Shown: positions 47,701 to 58,736 of the stretch, piece by piece
Layout: each line of letters begins with the position of its first letter
Numbering within the stretch: position 1 is the first letter of the stretch
Assembly (NCBI GenBank): GCA_947069175.1
Contig: CAMTDV010000028.1
Coordinates: 65,121,660 to 65,185,659 of the forward strand
Reading direction: 5' to 3'
Source: Scalesia atractyloides
Lineage: Eukaryota; Streptophyta; Magnoliopsida; Asterales; Asteraceae
Length of the DNA stretch: 64,000 bases
Translations under genes and position numbers: made by a program
Notes under the pieces: model-generated
The model's database searches: none
What the model was told of the DNA's origin: nothing
The model's input: only the letters and a program-made list of their open reading frames with translations

Positions 47701-48150
47701 AGTTTAAATAGTTAAAATGTTTTTAAAGTATATAAATGCCAATAAATGTAATTCGTATTTGAATATAAAAACAATAAGATAGTTGTACGATTTCAACTAT
47801 TATATATTTATTCTAAAGATATAAATATATATTCGAGTTTGAATATAATTGATGTATTTATAATAAAAAATATAAATATTAATATCTCTCTACATATAGG
47901 CAGTGACTGAGCTAGCCATTAATTAAGGGTTTTCTTAAAATTTTATTTTTTTTACCGGTCAACGGAGTAGCAACAAGGGTGCTAGAAGTCTAGGATGATC
48001 GCAATTTTGTGACGTTTTGTATATTACGTTGCCGCCCATACACAAAACAAAAGGATATTTTATTGTTTTGGGCTTGAGCTATGTTCGTCAATTGGGTCCA
48101 TTTCAATTATATTATACTTAATTTGGGTTAACTTTATCACTTTGACCTAA
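44799..48150. other. AT-rich spacer, no gene seen
   Basis: No exon series. 45700-46200 has less AT-rich sequence with CCGGTGTAACCTTGGGCACG that could be a transposon remnant, but I find no ends. A candidate Helitron terminus is listed separately. Confidence 0.45.
46390..46421 (-). mobile_element. possible Helitron 3' terminus, minus orientation
   Basis: On the minus strand a TCCGT/ACGGA hairpin (46404-46408 with 46417-46421) is followed by GGAATCCACCTAGT and then T. The hairpin plus CTAGT is the plant Helitron 3' pattern, though the GC content is lower than usual. No 5' end or transposase was found. Confidence 0.35.
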
Positions 48151-48348
48151 TTATTTGTAACATCCGTCAAAAAACAGGTTTTCAAAACCCGCTTCGTTTA
48201 TTAACCAAATAGTCAGTCATAAATTTTCGATGCGTATATATTGTTTATTTTAATTTTAAACGATACATAATTAATAAACATTTTAGAATTTAAAAACTAT
48301 AATTATTAAACAATAAAAATCAAGTGAAGAAAAATAAAAGGGAGCTGC

Positions 48349-48415
48349 CGGGTTTCGAACCCGGGTCAGCAGGTTTCAACAAACAAACACTTTACCGCTA
48401 CGCCACTTGACTTCT
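48349..48415 (-). other. antisense tRNA-like segment in the 5' LTR
   Basis: On the minus strand, GTGGCGTAGCGGTAAAGTG resembles a tRNA A-box region, and CCGGGTTCGAAACCCGG is a B box inside a perfect T-arm (on the plus strand CCGGG-TTTCGAA-CCCGG). An acceptor stem is not evident. The 3' LTR has the same segment at 54156-54222 with two changes. Confidence 0.6.
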
Positions 48416-49134
48416 TTGTTATTATATCGAAACAAATAATACTTATGATGAAATCCGAATTCAAACCGGACTTCCAGCGCGACTGAACTCGCAATCACCG
48501 GAAAATCCGGCGATCCGCGAGTTTAGCCATTTTCCTTTTGACTATAACGTTATAACCGACGTCTACATCGGTTATAACCGACGTCTGATCCCCAATCCAA
48601 GTTGTAACCGCCGGAGAAACCTTGACCACGAATCAAGACCCAATTCAGACTAAATTCATCCTGTTCTACCCTATAAATACCCCCCTCAACCTTCCAGGAG
48701 TCCTTTCGCTCAAGACCGCACACTTTTTCGTAGTTGAAGTGCTCAGAAACTCGTCGCCGGAGATTTCCAATTTCGCCGGAATAGGTCACCGGAAAACCGA
48801 ACCCATTTCATTTCTTTGCCTTACTCTAAAATAGGACTTCTAGAGCTCAGACAGAAAGCACCGCACTCACCTCAAACTTCCTGTAGATCCTCTGTCGCAA
48901 GTTACACGTCGCCGGAAAAGTTTCAGTCACCGGAAAATTCGTCGGAAATCACAACTGTTCGGTACACATCCTTAAAACCTTTCTGTTTAAATTAATTTCG
49001 TTAATCAGTAATACTCAATCAACTAATTCAACAAGAATTATTGATTAAACAGTCGAGTTGATTCTCTGGTTTTATAAATCGAAGAAGATGAAGTTTTTAA
49101 ATGCGTATAAATATAATAAAAACCGGAATAATGA

Positions 49135-49560
49135 CCGGGTTAGACACACAGTCCAGTGGTGGACTGTGTGCAAACATAACGTACACGTCCCGGGTTCGAG
49201 TCTTGAACATATCCGTTTCTGCTGAAATAAAATCCATTTTTTTCGAAACCAAAACAGATTGTTCCACAGTATGTTGTTAAATATAATACAAACACTATAT
49301 AATACGGGTTAGACACCCAGCCCAGTTGGTCGGGCTGGGTGCAAGTTAAGTCAAGGGTCACCGGTTCAATCCCCGCTAAGCCAGCCGGTCAGACGATATT
49401 TGAAACATTTTTAATTAAATAAAATTCGGAATAAACTAAAAAGTATATAAATATAATTAAAATCAGAAATATTTCGGGTTAGACACGTAGCTCAGTTGGT
49501 AGAGCTGCGTGCACGCGTACGGGAGATCACGAGTTCGAACCTCACTCAGCGCACATAATA
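49135..49560 (+). ncRNA. three tandem tRNA-like Pol III-type modules (copy B)
   Basis: Stem starts 49145, 49314 and 49484 (169 and 170 bp apart). Module 1: CACACAGTCC pairs with GGACTGTGTG, B-box-like CGGGTTCGAG at 49191. Module 2: CACCCAGCCC pairs with GGGCTGGGTG, CCGGTTCAATCCCC at 49361. Module 3: CACGTAGCTC pairs with GAGCTGCGTG, A box TAGCTCAGTTGG, B box GAGTTCGAACC at 49531. Compared with copy A, module 2 has A-T replaced by C-G at the same stem position, a compensatory change. Loops keep AGTTGGT or AGTGGT, the tRNA D-loop sequence. A TATATAAATATAAT-type word lies about 40 bp upstream of modules 1 and 3. Confidence 0.6.
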
Positions 49561-50027
49561 AACACAATCAGACCGGTCAATGGTCAAAGTCAACGGTCAA
49601 CTTTTTTTTATTTATTTATTTAATCAGAAAATTATTTAAAAATACTTAAAAATAATATTTTTAAAGTTAGAAAATGTCCTTAAACTCACAAAAATAAATC
49701 TAGAAATCCGATTAAGGTTATGAATTAAAATTATTAATCTCAAATAAAATCCGTTTATTTACCGAACCATTATGTTATTATTTAGGTTAGTTACTATCGT
49801 GGGTAAATCCAAATTCGTGCGCATTCATCATCAATCCAAGAAACGCAACCACTGTGAGTGAACTCTTACAAATTCCCCTTTTTATTCATGTTTTGGGGTG
49901 TATCATGTGTCGCTTAAATTAATTCGTTTATTCAAACTCGTGCTATACCATTATATGATCTAAACTTAGAATGTAAATATTGTTTGTTGTGATGTATTAC
50001 ATATTGTCAAGTTGTGTGCAAATTATT

Positions 50028-50190
50028 CATTAGGCCCATCAGTTCCTCGTGGGAGACGAGTTGAACAACGCGTGCCTCAAAAACATTCATTAGGCCCATC
50101 AGTTCGTTGAACAACGCGTGCCTCAAAAATCATTCATTAGGCCCATCAGTTCCTCGTGGGAGACGAGTTGAACAACGCGTGCCTCAAAAA
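50028..50190 (+). repeat. short tandem repeat in the 5' LTR (three units)
   Basis: CATTAGGCCCATCAGTTC occurs at 50028, 50088 and 50135; the middle unit lacks the CTCGTGGGAGACGAG hairpin. The 3' LTR of the same element has two units (61201 and 61262), and the solo LTR at 36715 has one (about 38678). Confidence 0.93.
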
Positions 50191-50591
50191 CAATCATTTG
50201 GTGTATGTGTGTGCAATATTTAATATTACGTGTTTTGTGAATAAATTTACATCTACATTTACTCATATGTGGTTATGCACTTTATTTTATAATTAATTCA
50301 ATAAATACGTTTAAATGTTTTCATAGGATTCACTCGCCAACTTTTTGTTGACCCAAAAACCTATTTTTACACATGATACAGGTGGACAGGATGAAGCAAT
50401 GAACACGTAGGAAATTGCCTTAGAAGAAAAATCATGAAGTCTTGAAAGATGTATAGAACATGTTGTACTTGTATGATTTGATTGTATGATCTCCTTTTAA
50501 TATGAAACTTTATAATAAATGTCATGAGCTTTGATGAAAACCCAATCATGCCCCGATCACCTTTTCCGCTACGGGTCGGGGTGTGACAGAT

Positions 50592-50603
50592 TGGTATCAG
50601 AGC
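50592..50603 (+). other. primer binding site (initiator tRNA-Met)
   Basis: TGGTATCAGAGC, an exact match to the usual site, 3 nt after the 5' LTR end. Confidence 0.95.
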
Positions 50604-51434
50604 TTTTGACTATAGGGATATAGGATAGGTTATTAGACCCTTAGACCCTATACTATAGTTGGTTAGATTTTAATTGTTTATGTGGTTACATGCAAACTCA
50701 TGATGTTTATTTGTTTCGTATTTATTACATACACAAATGCATGCAAACACTCCCACTATCATTTTGTGTGATACTTAATGAGTTATACTTATAGTCAAAC
50801 ATAACATGCTTACATATACATTCATCACGCATATTTCAATGTTCACATATTTAAATCAACTTCATACTTCCGTTATTCAAGATTTTGTCGCATTTTTTTT
50901 TCCATTTCTCAATCACATCAAAGTGAGTTCTACGACGGGCACGTAGTAACTGTAAGGGTACGAGTACCGGTAGTCGGAACGTCCTGTCTAGGGTGGCATT
51001 CGTATAAATCCAATATAACGGACCAGTTTGCCTACCTGGGGACTAACGATGAGAGTACGAAGGACCTATTAGGCCAAAGCATGCCACACCAAACGTCGTT
51101 CGAACTAACCCTACTTTGAGGTGTCACCGTGTCCACACCTGGATGCACTCCGAATATCATACGTTACATACATATTTCTCGATTTTCTCCAAGTTTTAGT
51201 GTACGTTACCAGGCTAACACATGCGAACCATATGAAAGACCCGGTAATCATGGGGGCCCACATGATTACGAAGGTGAAGTATGGCCGCATGCAAGGCTCA
51301 ATTACGAGCAAAGCCCAAGACATCCTATGGATGTAGTAGATTTATTATTCTATATTTATTTTCTGTTCATTCCTAAATACGACACATGACACCTAAAACG
51401 TCAAACTCATGCTCTCGATGCGTATTTCTTGTAG

Positions 51435-52711
51435 ATGTCTTCCAGTCTCTCTCGTAGAAAAATGAGATCAGGAAAATCCCGCGAGCGCATGGCTGCCCAA
51501 ATCGCTCAACAAATGGCTGCCGTAATACCCAACATCGTAGTTCAAGTTCAACAGGCCCTTACCGCTAATCCCGTCAACCCAATCCACCAAGAAGATCAAA
51601 ACATTGTCAATCCTTCCCCCAAAAGCCACTAAATGCACCTACAAACATTTCAAATCCTGCGATCCTCCAAAATACGAAGGGACTGAAGGTGTCACCGCTC
51701 TCCTCCATTGGTTTGAGGAGATGGAAAACACCTTTCTCAATTGCGACTGTCCCGATGATCGCAAGGTGCGATATGCTACCGGTCGTTTGTTTGGAGTAGC
51801 ACTTACATAGTGGAATACAGAGAAGGCCAAGCGAGGTACTGAGAATGCTATCACTTTGACTTGGGAAGAGTTGAAGGAAATCATGACAAGACGTTTCTGT
51901 CCAAGAAGTGAAATCAAGAAATTAGAGGATCTATTCTTTGAAACAAAAGGAAGGCGACCACACCACATACAACAAGAGATTCCTTGAGTTGAATCAGATG
52001 GTCCCCAACTTGTTCATTCCTCTCTACCGTTTAATCAAGCACTACATTCGAGGTCTTCCTTCAAAAATTCAAGACCATGTAATAAGTACCACACCTGCAA
52101 CTTTGGAAGCAGCAATGGAGTTAGCTACGGAGCTCACCGAAAACCGCATACGGAATAAAGACTTTAAGGAGGAGAAGAAGAAGGATAAAGCATCAACCGA
52201 AACCCCAAACTCCACCCAAACCGAATCCTCTTCTCAAACCACTTCTAAGAGAAAACGAGATGGACAAATCTTCGCTATCACCCAACACAACCAACCAGCT
52301 TCACAAGTTGTACCACTCCAAACTATCCCAATCACTCAAGTAGCACCCAACTCAACTTACCCAAATAAGAAACCTTACTTTGGACCTCACCCTCAATGCG
52401 ACACCTGTTTTTATCACCATCCATCTACCTTACCTTGTCGACTATGTGCGAATTGTGGACGCTATGGTCATTTGAGCAAGGTTTGCCGCACCTCTCAAAA
52501 CCAAACCTCACCCCCTACTCAAAACATGATCCAAACATATCAACAACCCCAATACCTCATGTTCCCATATGTTTGAGCTTGTTTTAATTGTGGCGACCCT
52601 ACCCACTTTAGAAACACGTGCCCTCGATTGGTTATCATCATAAACGCCCAAGCTCAAGCAAACCCAGTTAACCAAGCAAATCAAGAAAACCAACCACTAG
52701 GCCACCAATAA
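51435..52711 (+). pseudogene. Ty3/gypsy gag with two CCHC zinc knuckles, broken
   Basis: The frame starts at 51435 (MSSSLSRRKMRSGKSRERM), shifts near 51620-51640, continues as CTYKHFKSCDPPKYEGTEGV and LLHWFEEMENTFLNCDC, meets TAG where a tryptophan codon is expected (ALT-stop-WN, near 51810), shifts again near 51938, then reads GDHTTYNKRFLELNQMVPN and IKHYIRGLPSKIQDHVIS. The knuckles are CANCGRYGHLSKVC and, after a TGA at 52574, CFNCGDPTHFRNTC, both C-x2-C-x4-H-x4-C. TAA is at 52709. At least two frameshifts and two stops mean no functional gag. No protease follows. Confidence 0.9.
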
Positions 52712-52928
52712 GAGGAAGAGCTTACAACATCAACGCCAATCCTGTTGAAGATTATAACGGCCCAAGCGAACCACCCAACTAGTTTTCTTCACCAAAAATC
52801 AAGATTCAACTCCAACCGCTTAGTTTTTATGTTTTCTTTATGTTATCTCAATCTTCACGTACCTCAATTATAAATTGGAAATTTATCCAAGAATCTTAAT
52901 GCGAATTACTATTTCAGTTTTGTTTTAT

Positions 52929-53690
52929 ACTCATTGATTTAACATTCATATCATCATACATCTCGACGTATCTCAATCTCATCATTCAAAGAAGTTGGGT
53001 TGTGTCTCACTTTTACCTAGACTAACCCCTTCATCATAACAAACGAGAGAGGTACTGTCATCATTCAATCATGTATACCATCAGATTTGAGACTCAAGTT
53101 TTGGTTGTTGTGTTTGTTTATGTTTTAGAGTCACATGGAACTAATCATAATTTACTGATAAAACCAATGAAAATCTGACAAGAATATGGTGGATACGCCG
53201 CTGGTACTTCCTATATATAAGTATTCTTGCCAAAGGATCAGAGGCATTGTCAGGCGGTTATGAGAAGTTCCATATAGGATTTAGTAATGTCATGGTTGAA
53301 GTTTGTTTTATACTCACTGATTTAGCATTCATATCATCATACATCTCAACGTATCTCAATCTCATCATTCAAAGAAGTTGGGTTGTGTCTCACTTCTACA
53401 TAGACTAACCTCTTCATCATAACAAACGAGAGAGGTACTGTCATCATTCAAACATGTATATGTTCAGAATTTAGACTCAAGCTTTGGTTGTTGTGTTTGT
53501 TTATGTTCTAGAGTCACATAGAACTAATCATAACTTACTGATAAAGCCAATGAAAATTTGACAAGAATATGGTGGATACGCCGCTGGTACTTCCTATATA
53601 TAAGTATTCTTGCCAAAGGATCAGAGGCATTGTCAGGCGGTTATGAGAGGTTCCATGTAGGTTTTAGTTGTAGAAGTTTTGTTTTAGGAT
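52929..53690 (+). repeat. 383-bp tandem duplication in the 3' part of the gag-only element
   Basis: The word ACTCAYTGATTTARCATTCA starts at 52929 and 53312. Both units carry CATCATACATCTCRACGTAT, AACGAGAGAGGTACTGTCAT and AAGAATATGGTGGATACGCC, with few differences. The second ends near 53690. The segment lies where pol would be in an autonomous element; I see no coding content. Confidence 0.9.
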
Positions 53691-53952
53691 ATAACCTTAT
53701 CTTTCAAAACGCATCAATTCTCTCAAAACTCTTATGCATGAAATCATACCTAGTCAATCAACTCTGTTTATCAATATTCCTTATCTTAGGAATCAAAAAG
53801 CGATTCCTGTAGCAGGGTATTCAACCCTTACTAGGAACGTTACCGCCTCAAATAAAATTTAAACTCTTACCCCCTTCTAAGTATGTAATTGTCAAAAGCA
53901 CCCTCCTTTCGAGTCAAACATACCACTACTTCAATTTCGGGACGAAATTTCT

Positions 53953-53963
53953 AAAAGTAGGGA
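53953..53963 (+). other. polypurine tract
   Basis: AAAAGTAGGGA lies 3 nt before the 3' LTR start (53967), preceded by GACGAAATTTCT, the usual setting in these elements. Confidence 0.75.
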
Positions 53964-53966
53964 TAC

Positions 53967-54774
53967 TGTAACATCCGTCAAAAAATGGGTTCAAAACCCG
54001 CTTCGTTTATTAACCGAATAGTCAGTCATAAATTTTCGTTGCGTATATATTGTTTATTTTAATTTTAAACGATACATAATTAATAAACATTTTAGAATTT
54101 AAAAACTATAATTATTAAACAATAAAAATCAAGTGAAGAAAAATAAAAGGGAGCTGCCGGGTTTCGAACCCGGGTCAGCAGGTTCCAACAAACAAACACT
54201 TTACCGCTCCGCCACTTGACTTCTTTGTTATTATATCGAAACAAATAATACTTATGATGAAATCCGAATTCAAACCGGAGTTCCAGCGCGGCTGAACTCG
54301 CAATCACCGGAAAATCCGGCGATCCGCGAGTTTAGCCATTTTCCTTTTGACTATAACGTTATAACCGACGTCTACATCGGTTATAACCGACGTCTGACCC
54401 CCAATCCAAGTCGTAACGCCCGGAGAAACCTTGACCACGAATCAAGACCCAATTCAGACTAAATTCATCCTGTTCTACCCTATAAATACCCCCCTCAACC
54501 TTCCAGGAGTCCTTTCGCTCAAGACCGCACACTTTTTCGTAGTTGAAGTGCTCAGAAACTCGTCGCCGGAGATTTCCAATTTCGCCGGAATAGGTCACCG
54601 GAAAACCGAACCCATTTCATTTCTTTGCCTTACTCTAAAATAGGACTTCTAGAGCTCAGACAGAAAGCACCGCACTCACCTCAAACTTCCTGTAGATCCT
54701 CTGTCGCAAGTTACACGTCGCCGGAAAAGTTTCAGTCACCGGAAATTCGTTGGAAATCACACCTGTTCGGACAA
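53967..54774 (+). repeat. 3' LTR of the gag-only element, first part
   Basis: Matches 48156 to about 48966 of the 5' LTR, including TATAAATA (54481-54488) and the antisense tRNA-like segment. It stops at CTGTTCGGACAA, where the nested LTR begins. The next ~535 bp of the LTR, with modules 1, 2 and half of 3, are missing; the LTR resumes at 60674. Confidence 0.93.
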
Positions 54775-57628
54775 TGTGACATCCCGGGTTTTTCGGATAA
54801 CTTAAACGTAATACTTGTCGAGTGAATTATATGCTATGTATTAAACGTGTACGAGTTAGTGAATACGTGATGTGCGATTATGTGATTGTGTTAGTTATAA
54901 AATAATCATGGCAAATATGTACACGAACCGAACCGCGACACGAACCAACCTCAAACTCCTTGTGACTCTAGGAGTTAACCAAGTTTTAAACTTTAAACCC
55001 AAGTCTCTTCGTCGGCCATGCTTTCTATCCAAAACCCAAGACCATATCCGCGAACAACCCAAATCACTCTCGGCCGAGATCAAGCCCAAACCGCAAACTC
55101 ATTGTGTTCAAACCCAAACCGAACCAACCCAAGTTCCTCGGCCACGAGCTCAAGCCAAACCGTAACCCTTATCTATTTTGCGCCTATATATACTAACCAT
55201 GCATGCATCCCTCACAAACACAAAACCCTAAGAGCTAACAGCCGACGGCAGCAAATCATTCCATTCCCTCGACCGCAAACAGCCCCTTTGCACTCCCATT
55301 GATCGCGAGCAACCTCTGCCTTCATCACCTTGATCTGATCAGCCCTTGTTACACTCCATTCGGTCGCGAGATCAGCCCTTTCTTTTCTTCCGGTCGCAGC
55401 AGCCCTCGCCATCTTCCTTATCTTACGCACGGTTCGTTTACCCTATCGTTAAAAGATTAGAATTTATCATATGTTACAAGATCATACTCGGATACATGTG
55501 TTTTGATTTTGTTGTTTTCGGATTTGAATGATTGAATGAAACGATTGTGTTTTTTTCGGATTGTAAGGCTAGGTTGCAAGTAATGTTTGTTTGAAATCTG
55601 AAAAGTATAGGCTGAGTTTGTTTGTAAAAACTAGAGATGTTGGTTAGGGTTTGCATGGATATGTTAGATGTATTGATCTATGATTAGGAAACCGGTTCTT
55701 GATCGCCTAGGTTAATCATATGAACGGTTTATGCGAGTTTATGGTAACAATATGCTGAAACAGTTTGCTGAGTAATAGTTACAGCCGACTTCATCTGGCT
55801 GTAACTCGGTCATTAGTTGTCGAAAAACGGATTTTCTGATGTCTAGAACGTAGAGATTTGAATAACGAATCTAATGGCACAGGATTCATAATTTTCTGAA
55901 GTCGTTTGATATTTTTAAATGGCCGAATAAGTTCAGCAACTAAAGCTGTGAAAATCCTGAAGTTTTGTTGGTTGTTTATCGAGTTGGATTTTATAATCAG
56001 TAGGGAGTCGAGTCATAAATTTTGTACAGCAACTAAGTATGGAAATATCCAGGCAACTCCAACTGGAATTTTGTTAATTGGACGATCAGTGATTTTTAAA
56101 TAAATTCTTCCGTGGACTGCAGTCAGAAAGCGACAAATCTGACTGCAGCCTAGTATATTAATAATTATGGTTAAATGGTAAAGATTTAGGACTTGGAAAA
56201 TTTATATAATTTCTACAGTATAATTGGCACCTGCTGTAAAAATATTGGAATTTTTGGAACGTTAGAACTATTTTATAAAAATCCTAGAAAACAGCTGAAT
56301 TATGAGTGTTAAGCTGAAATTTGATAACTTGTGATTGTGTGCACCAAATTGTTGCATGGATTGGATTATGTTCATGATAAGTTGTTTTGATCACTAGGTT
56401 CACATGAGGATACTTGCATGCATGTTTGAGTGTTAGATATGTTGTTTGTGTGTATCACTTTGTGCGTAAATTAAGTGTAGAATTTGTATTGGTGTGTTCA
56501 CACACTGACGTGAAATCAATTGGTTTGTTAGGACGCAATTAGCGGTCCCATCCTTTACGACTTCTTTGCTACACTAACCGAGCAACAAAAAGTGAGTTCA
56601 CGGCCCCTAACTTTATCCGGTTTTTAAACAACAGGGGGAGAAACATGTATACACTCTTCAAACTCAATCTCTTTACGTTATACGAAATTAACGTCACATA
56701 ACTATTCGGTAACTAAGTTGATGTTAATGTAATGTTATGGTCACTAAGCAGCTATATCACTTAAGTCCTCGTCAATCTCTCGGATCGTTAGTATTGGGTT
56801 TTAATAGCGGGGGAATTATAAGTAGTACTACTGGGCCCGACAAGCCCCATCCGAGCTAGTCGCGCTAGCCGACCGGGTATGGTCAACGGGTGAATAATTT
56901 GGCCTAACTTCGCCATGGTCAGTGATAGGCCTGGCAACACGGAGGCACAACAGTCAGCTTCGATCGCGAACTCTTACGTGACATAACTTTAGGCTAGCTA
57001 CCTATATATGTTAACATTGAACTTAATTACGAATCAACTATATTATCCCGGGTTGAGGATAATGGAAACAACAACTATATTATCCCGGGTTGAGGATAAT
57101 GGAAATAACAAATTACTCCAGGTTTGGAATAATGGAATCAACATCAATATTATTCCGGGTTGGGAATAATGGACTAAATCGTTATCCCGGGTTAGGGATA
57201 ACGGGGGAAACAAACGAATTTATGAAAACCTGTGAACTCACTCATCTTTAATGTTGACACTTGTTTCTTTACATGTTTCTCAGGACGCTAGGAGCTCTAG
57301 GTGCACTCACATGCATTGAACAAGACATCTTTTATCGAGTCTCATTTACAAATATTGTTTTGGGTTTTTCATTTGTTTTGGCGTTTGTGTTGGCGCCCGC
57401 TTCACTATTTATTTTATGCTTCCGCTCAACCACTTAAACTAATGCTTCCGCTAAACTTTAGTAACTAACTAAGATAATCTAAAATCTACGATGATTGGTT
57501 AATCAAATGATTTTTGGAAAACGTATTATCAAATCATATAGAGTCGTTCGACGTACTAGTGTTTCAGATTCTGGTTTGTTCACACGCCTCGCGGTAAAAC
57601 TCCGCAAGTGGAAATTGAGGGTGTGACA
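54775..57628 (+). repeat. 5' LTR of the nested element (2854 bp)
   Basis: Starts TGTGACATCCCGGGTTTTTC, ends GAGGGTGTGACA, followed by the PBS. TATATATA is at about 55188. A five-unit hairpin array is at 57042-57202. No flanking duplication can be shown because the right end is deleted. Confidence 0.9.
57042..57202 (+). repeat. array of five 22-nt hairpins in the nested LTR
   Basis: Units at 57042, 57079, 57112, 57149 and 57181. Stems: ATTATCC/GGATAAT (twice), ATTACTCC/GGAATAAT (one mismatch), ATTATTCC/GGAATAAT, GTTATCCC/GGGATAAC; loops are variants of CGGGTTGA. Changes on one side of the stem are matched on the other in units 4 and 5. Confidence 0.85.
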
Positions 57629-57631
57629 GAT

Positions 57632-57643
57632 TGGTATCAGAGC
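57632..57643 (+). other. primer binding site of the nested element
   Basis: TGGTATCAGAGC, exact initiator tRNA-Met type, 3 nt after the LTR end at 57628. Confidence 0.95.
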
Positions 57644-57834
57644 CACTAGCTATAGAGAACCAGGTTTGCATTAGAAGTAGACCTAAACTATAGCTGATTT
57701 CACGACACTAGACTTAGTTTGGCACCGAACTATTATATCTTGTTATGCGATGTACCACAACTGTGTTATGTGGATTATGACTTAATAATAAGAAATGAAA
57801 ACAACTCGTAACTAACTACACGACCTAACAGGCA

Positions 57835-58476
57835 ATGTCATCATCATCATCGTCATCATCATCCGACAAACTTACGCCACCAAGAGCGCCAGGAAAGGCA
57901 CCTATGGTGGAACCCTTACCATCTTATGGCGTGGAGACACGCTCAGCTGCGAGGAAAAGGCTCGCTCTGGGGGAGGAGTCGTCATCATGCCCAACCATTG
58001 CTGTGCCGGTTGAACTGGTTAACCCTGTAGAAGTAGGAATTGACCTACTTAGAATCATGATACATAAACAACAAGCACAGTTAGAAAGAATGCAGGAAAC
58101 CATCCTAGCACAAGGATGGATGATCCGACAACTGACAGGTAAAACCGACTCGCTCGAGGAAGAGCATCATACGAGTAAGATAGCTCGTAACACCTTAGCC
58201 AGAGATCTGCGTGCTGAGCAGATAAGAGCCGACTGGCTCGAGGACAGAGTCCTGGAAAATAGTTGGAACATTCAGGAGCTACAGCAAAATCAAGCACCTG
58301 CACTAGCACCGGCCCCTCCAGTGCCGGTAGAGGAGGATCCGGAAGAGGATCCAGAGGAGGACCCTGAGGAGGATCCAGAGGAGGATCCGGAGGAGGACCC
58401 AGCTTTAGAAGCTGGAAATGCCGCGCAGGATGACGGCAACGACAGTGACTTGGGGGATGGAGACGTAGACGACTGA
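57835..58476 (+). CDS. small ORF between PBS and gag of the nested element (213 aa)
   Basis: An intact frame starting with a poly-Ser run, then a Pro/Lys-rich start (DKLTPPRAPGKAPMVE), a basic ETRSAARKRLAL motif, a coiled-coil-like middle (HKQQAQLERMQETILAQGW; HTSKIARNTLARDLRAEQIR), and an acidic tail of six EEDP repeats ending in GDGDVDD. It lies where some plant Ty3/gypsy elements have an extra ORF or gag leader. I recognise no enzyme or known domain. The frame is undamaged although the neighbouring gag-pol is broken. Confidence 0.65.
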   Translation: MSSSSSSSSSDKLTPPRAPGKAPMVEPLPSYGVETRSAARKRLALGEESSSCPTIAVPVELVNPVEVGIDLLRIMIHKQQAQLERMQETILAQGWMIRQLTGKTDSLEEEHHTSKIARNTLARDLRAEQIRADWLEDRVLENSWNIQELQQNQAPALAPAPPVPVEEDPEEDPEEDPEEDPEEDPEEDPALEAGNAAQDDGNDSDLGDGDVDD

Positions 58477-58736
58477 CACGTCTCGCTTATTTTATTTACT
58501 TTCCTCCAGTCTATTTATTTTCCCACTTGTGTTTAAACTTTAGACTTTATAGTGAATTCATATGTTTGATTTGCACTTTTGTAAGACGTTGAAATTTCAG
58601 TTAATCCAGTATTTCTTTTGACTATTTAATGTATTGAGTTGACGTAACTTGATAATTATTAAAGTACGAAGTAGGATAACTATATTGGATATATAGACTT
58701 ATCGGGGTGTGTTTGTGTTGTGTTTCGAAGATCTAA

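Larger units (their letters stand above)
48156..50588 (+). repeat. 5' LTR of the gag-only element (2433 bp)
   Basis: Starts TGTAACATCCGTC, ends GGGTCGGGGTGTGACA. TATAAATA is at 48672-48679. It contains an antisense tRNA-like segment (48349-48415), three tRNA-like modules (49135-49560), a T8 run (about 49600) and a variable short repeat with a CTCGT/ACGAG hairpin (50028-50190). It is the best complete copy of this LTR. Confidence 0.95.

Noticed and set aside
48349..48415. Functional antisense tRNA gene
   Set aside because: Perfect T-arm, but no acceptor stem or convincing anticodon arm could be built.
48550..48834. Frames of 79 and 70 codons repeated almost unchanged at 54359-54643
   Set aside because: They are conserved because they are LTR sequence in the 5' and 3' LTRs of one element; no coding signature.
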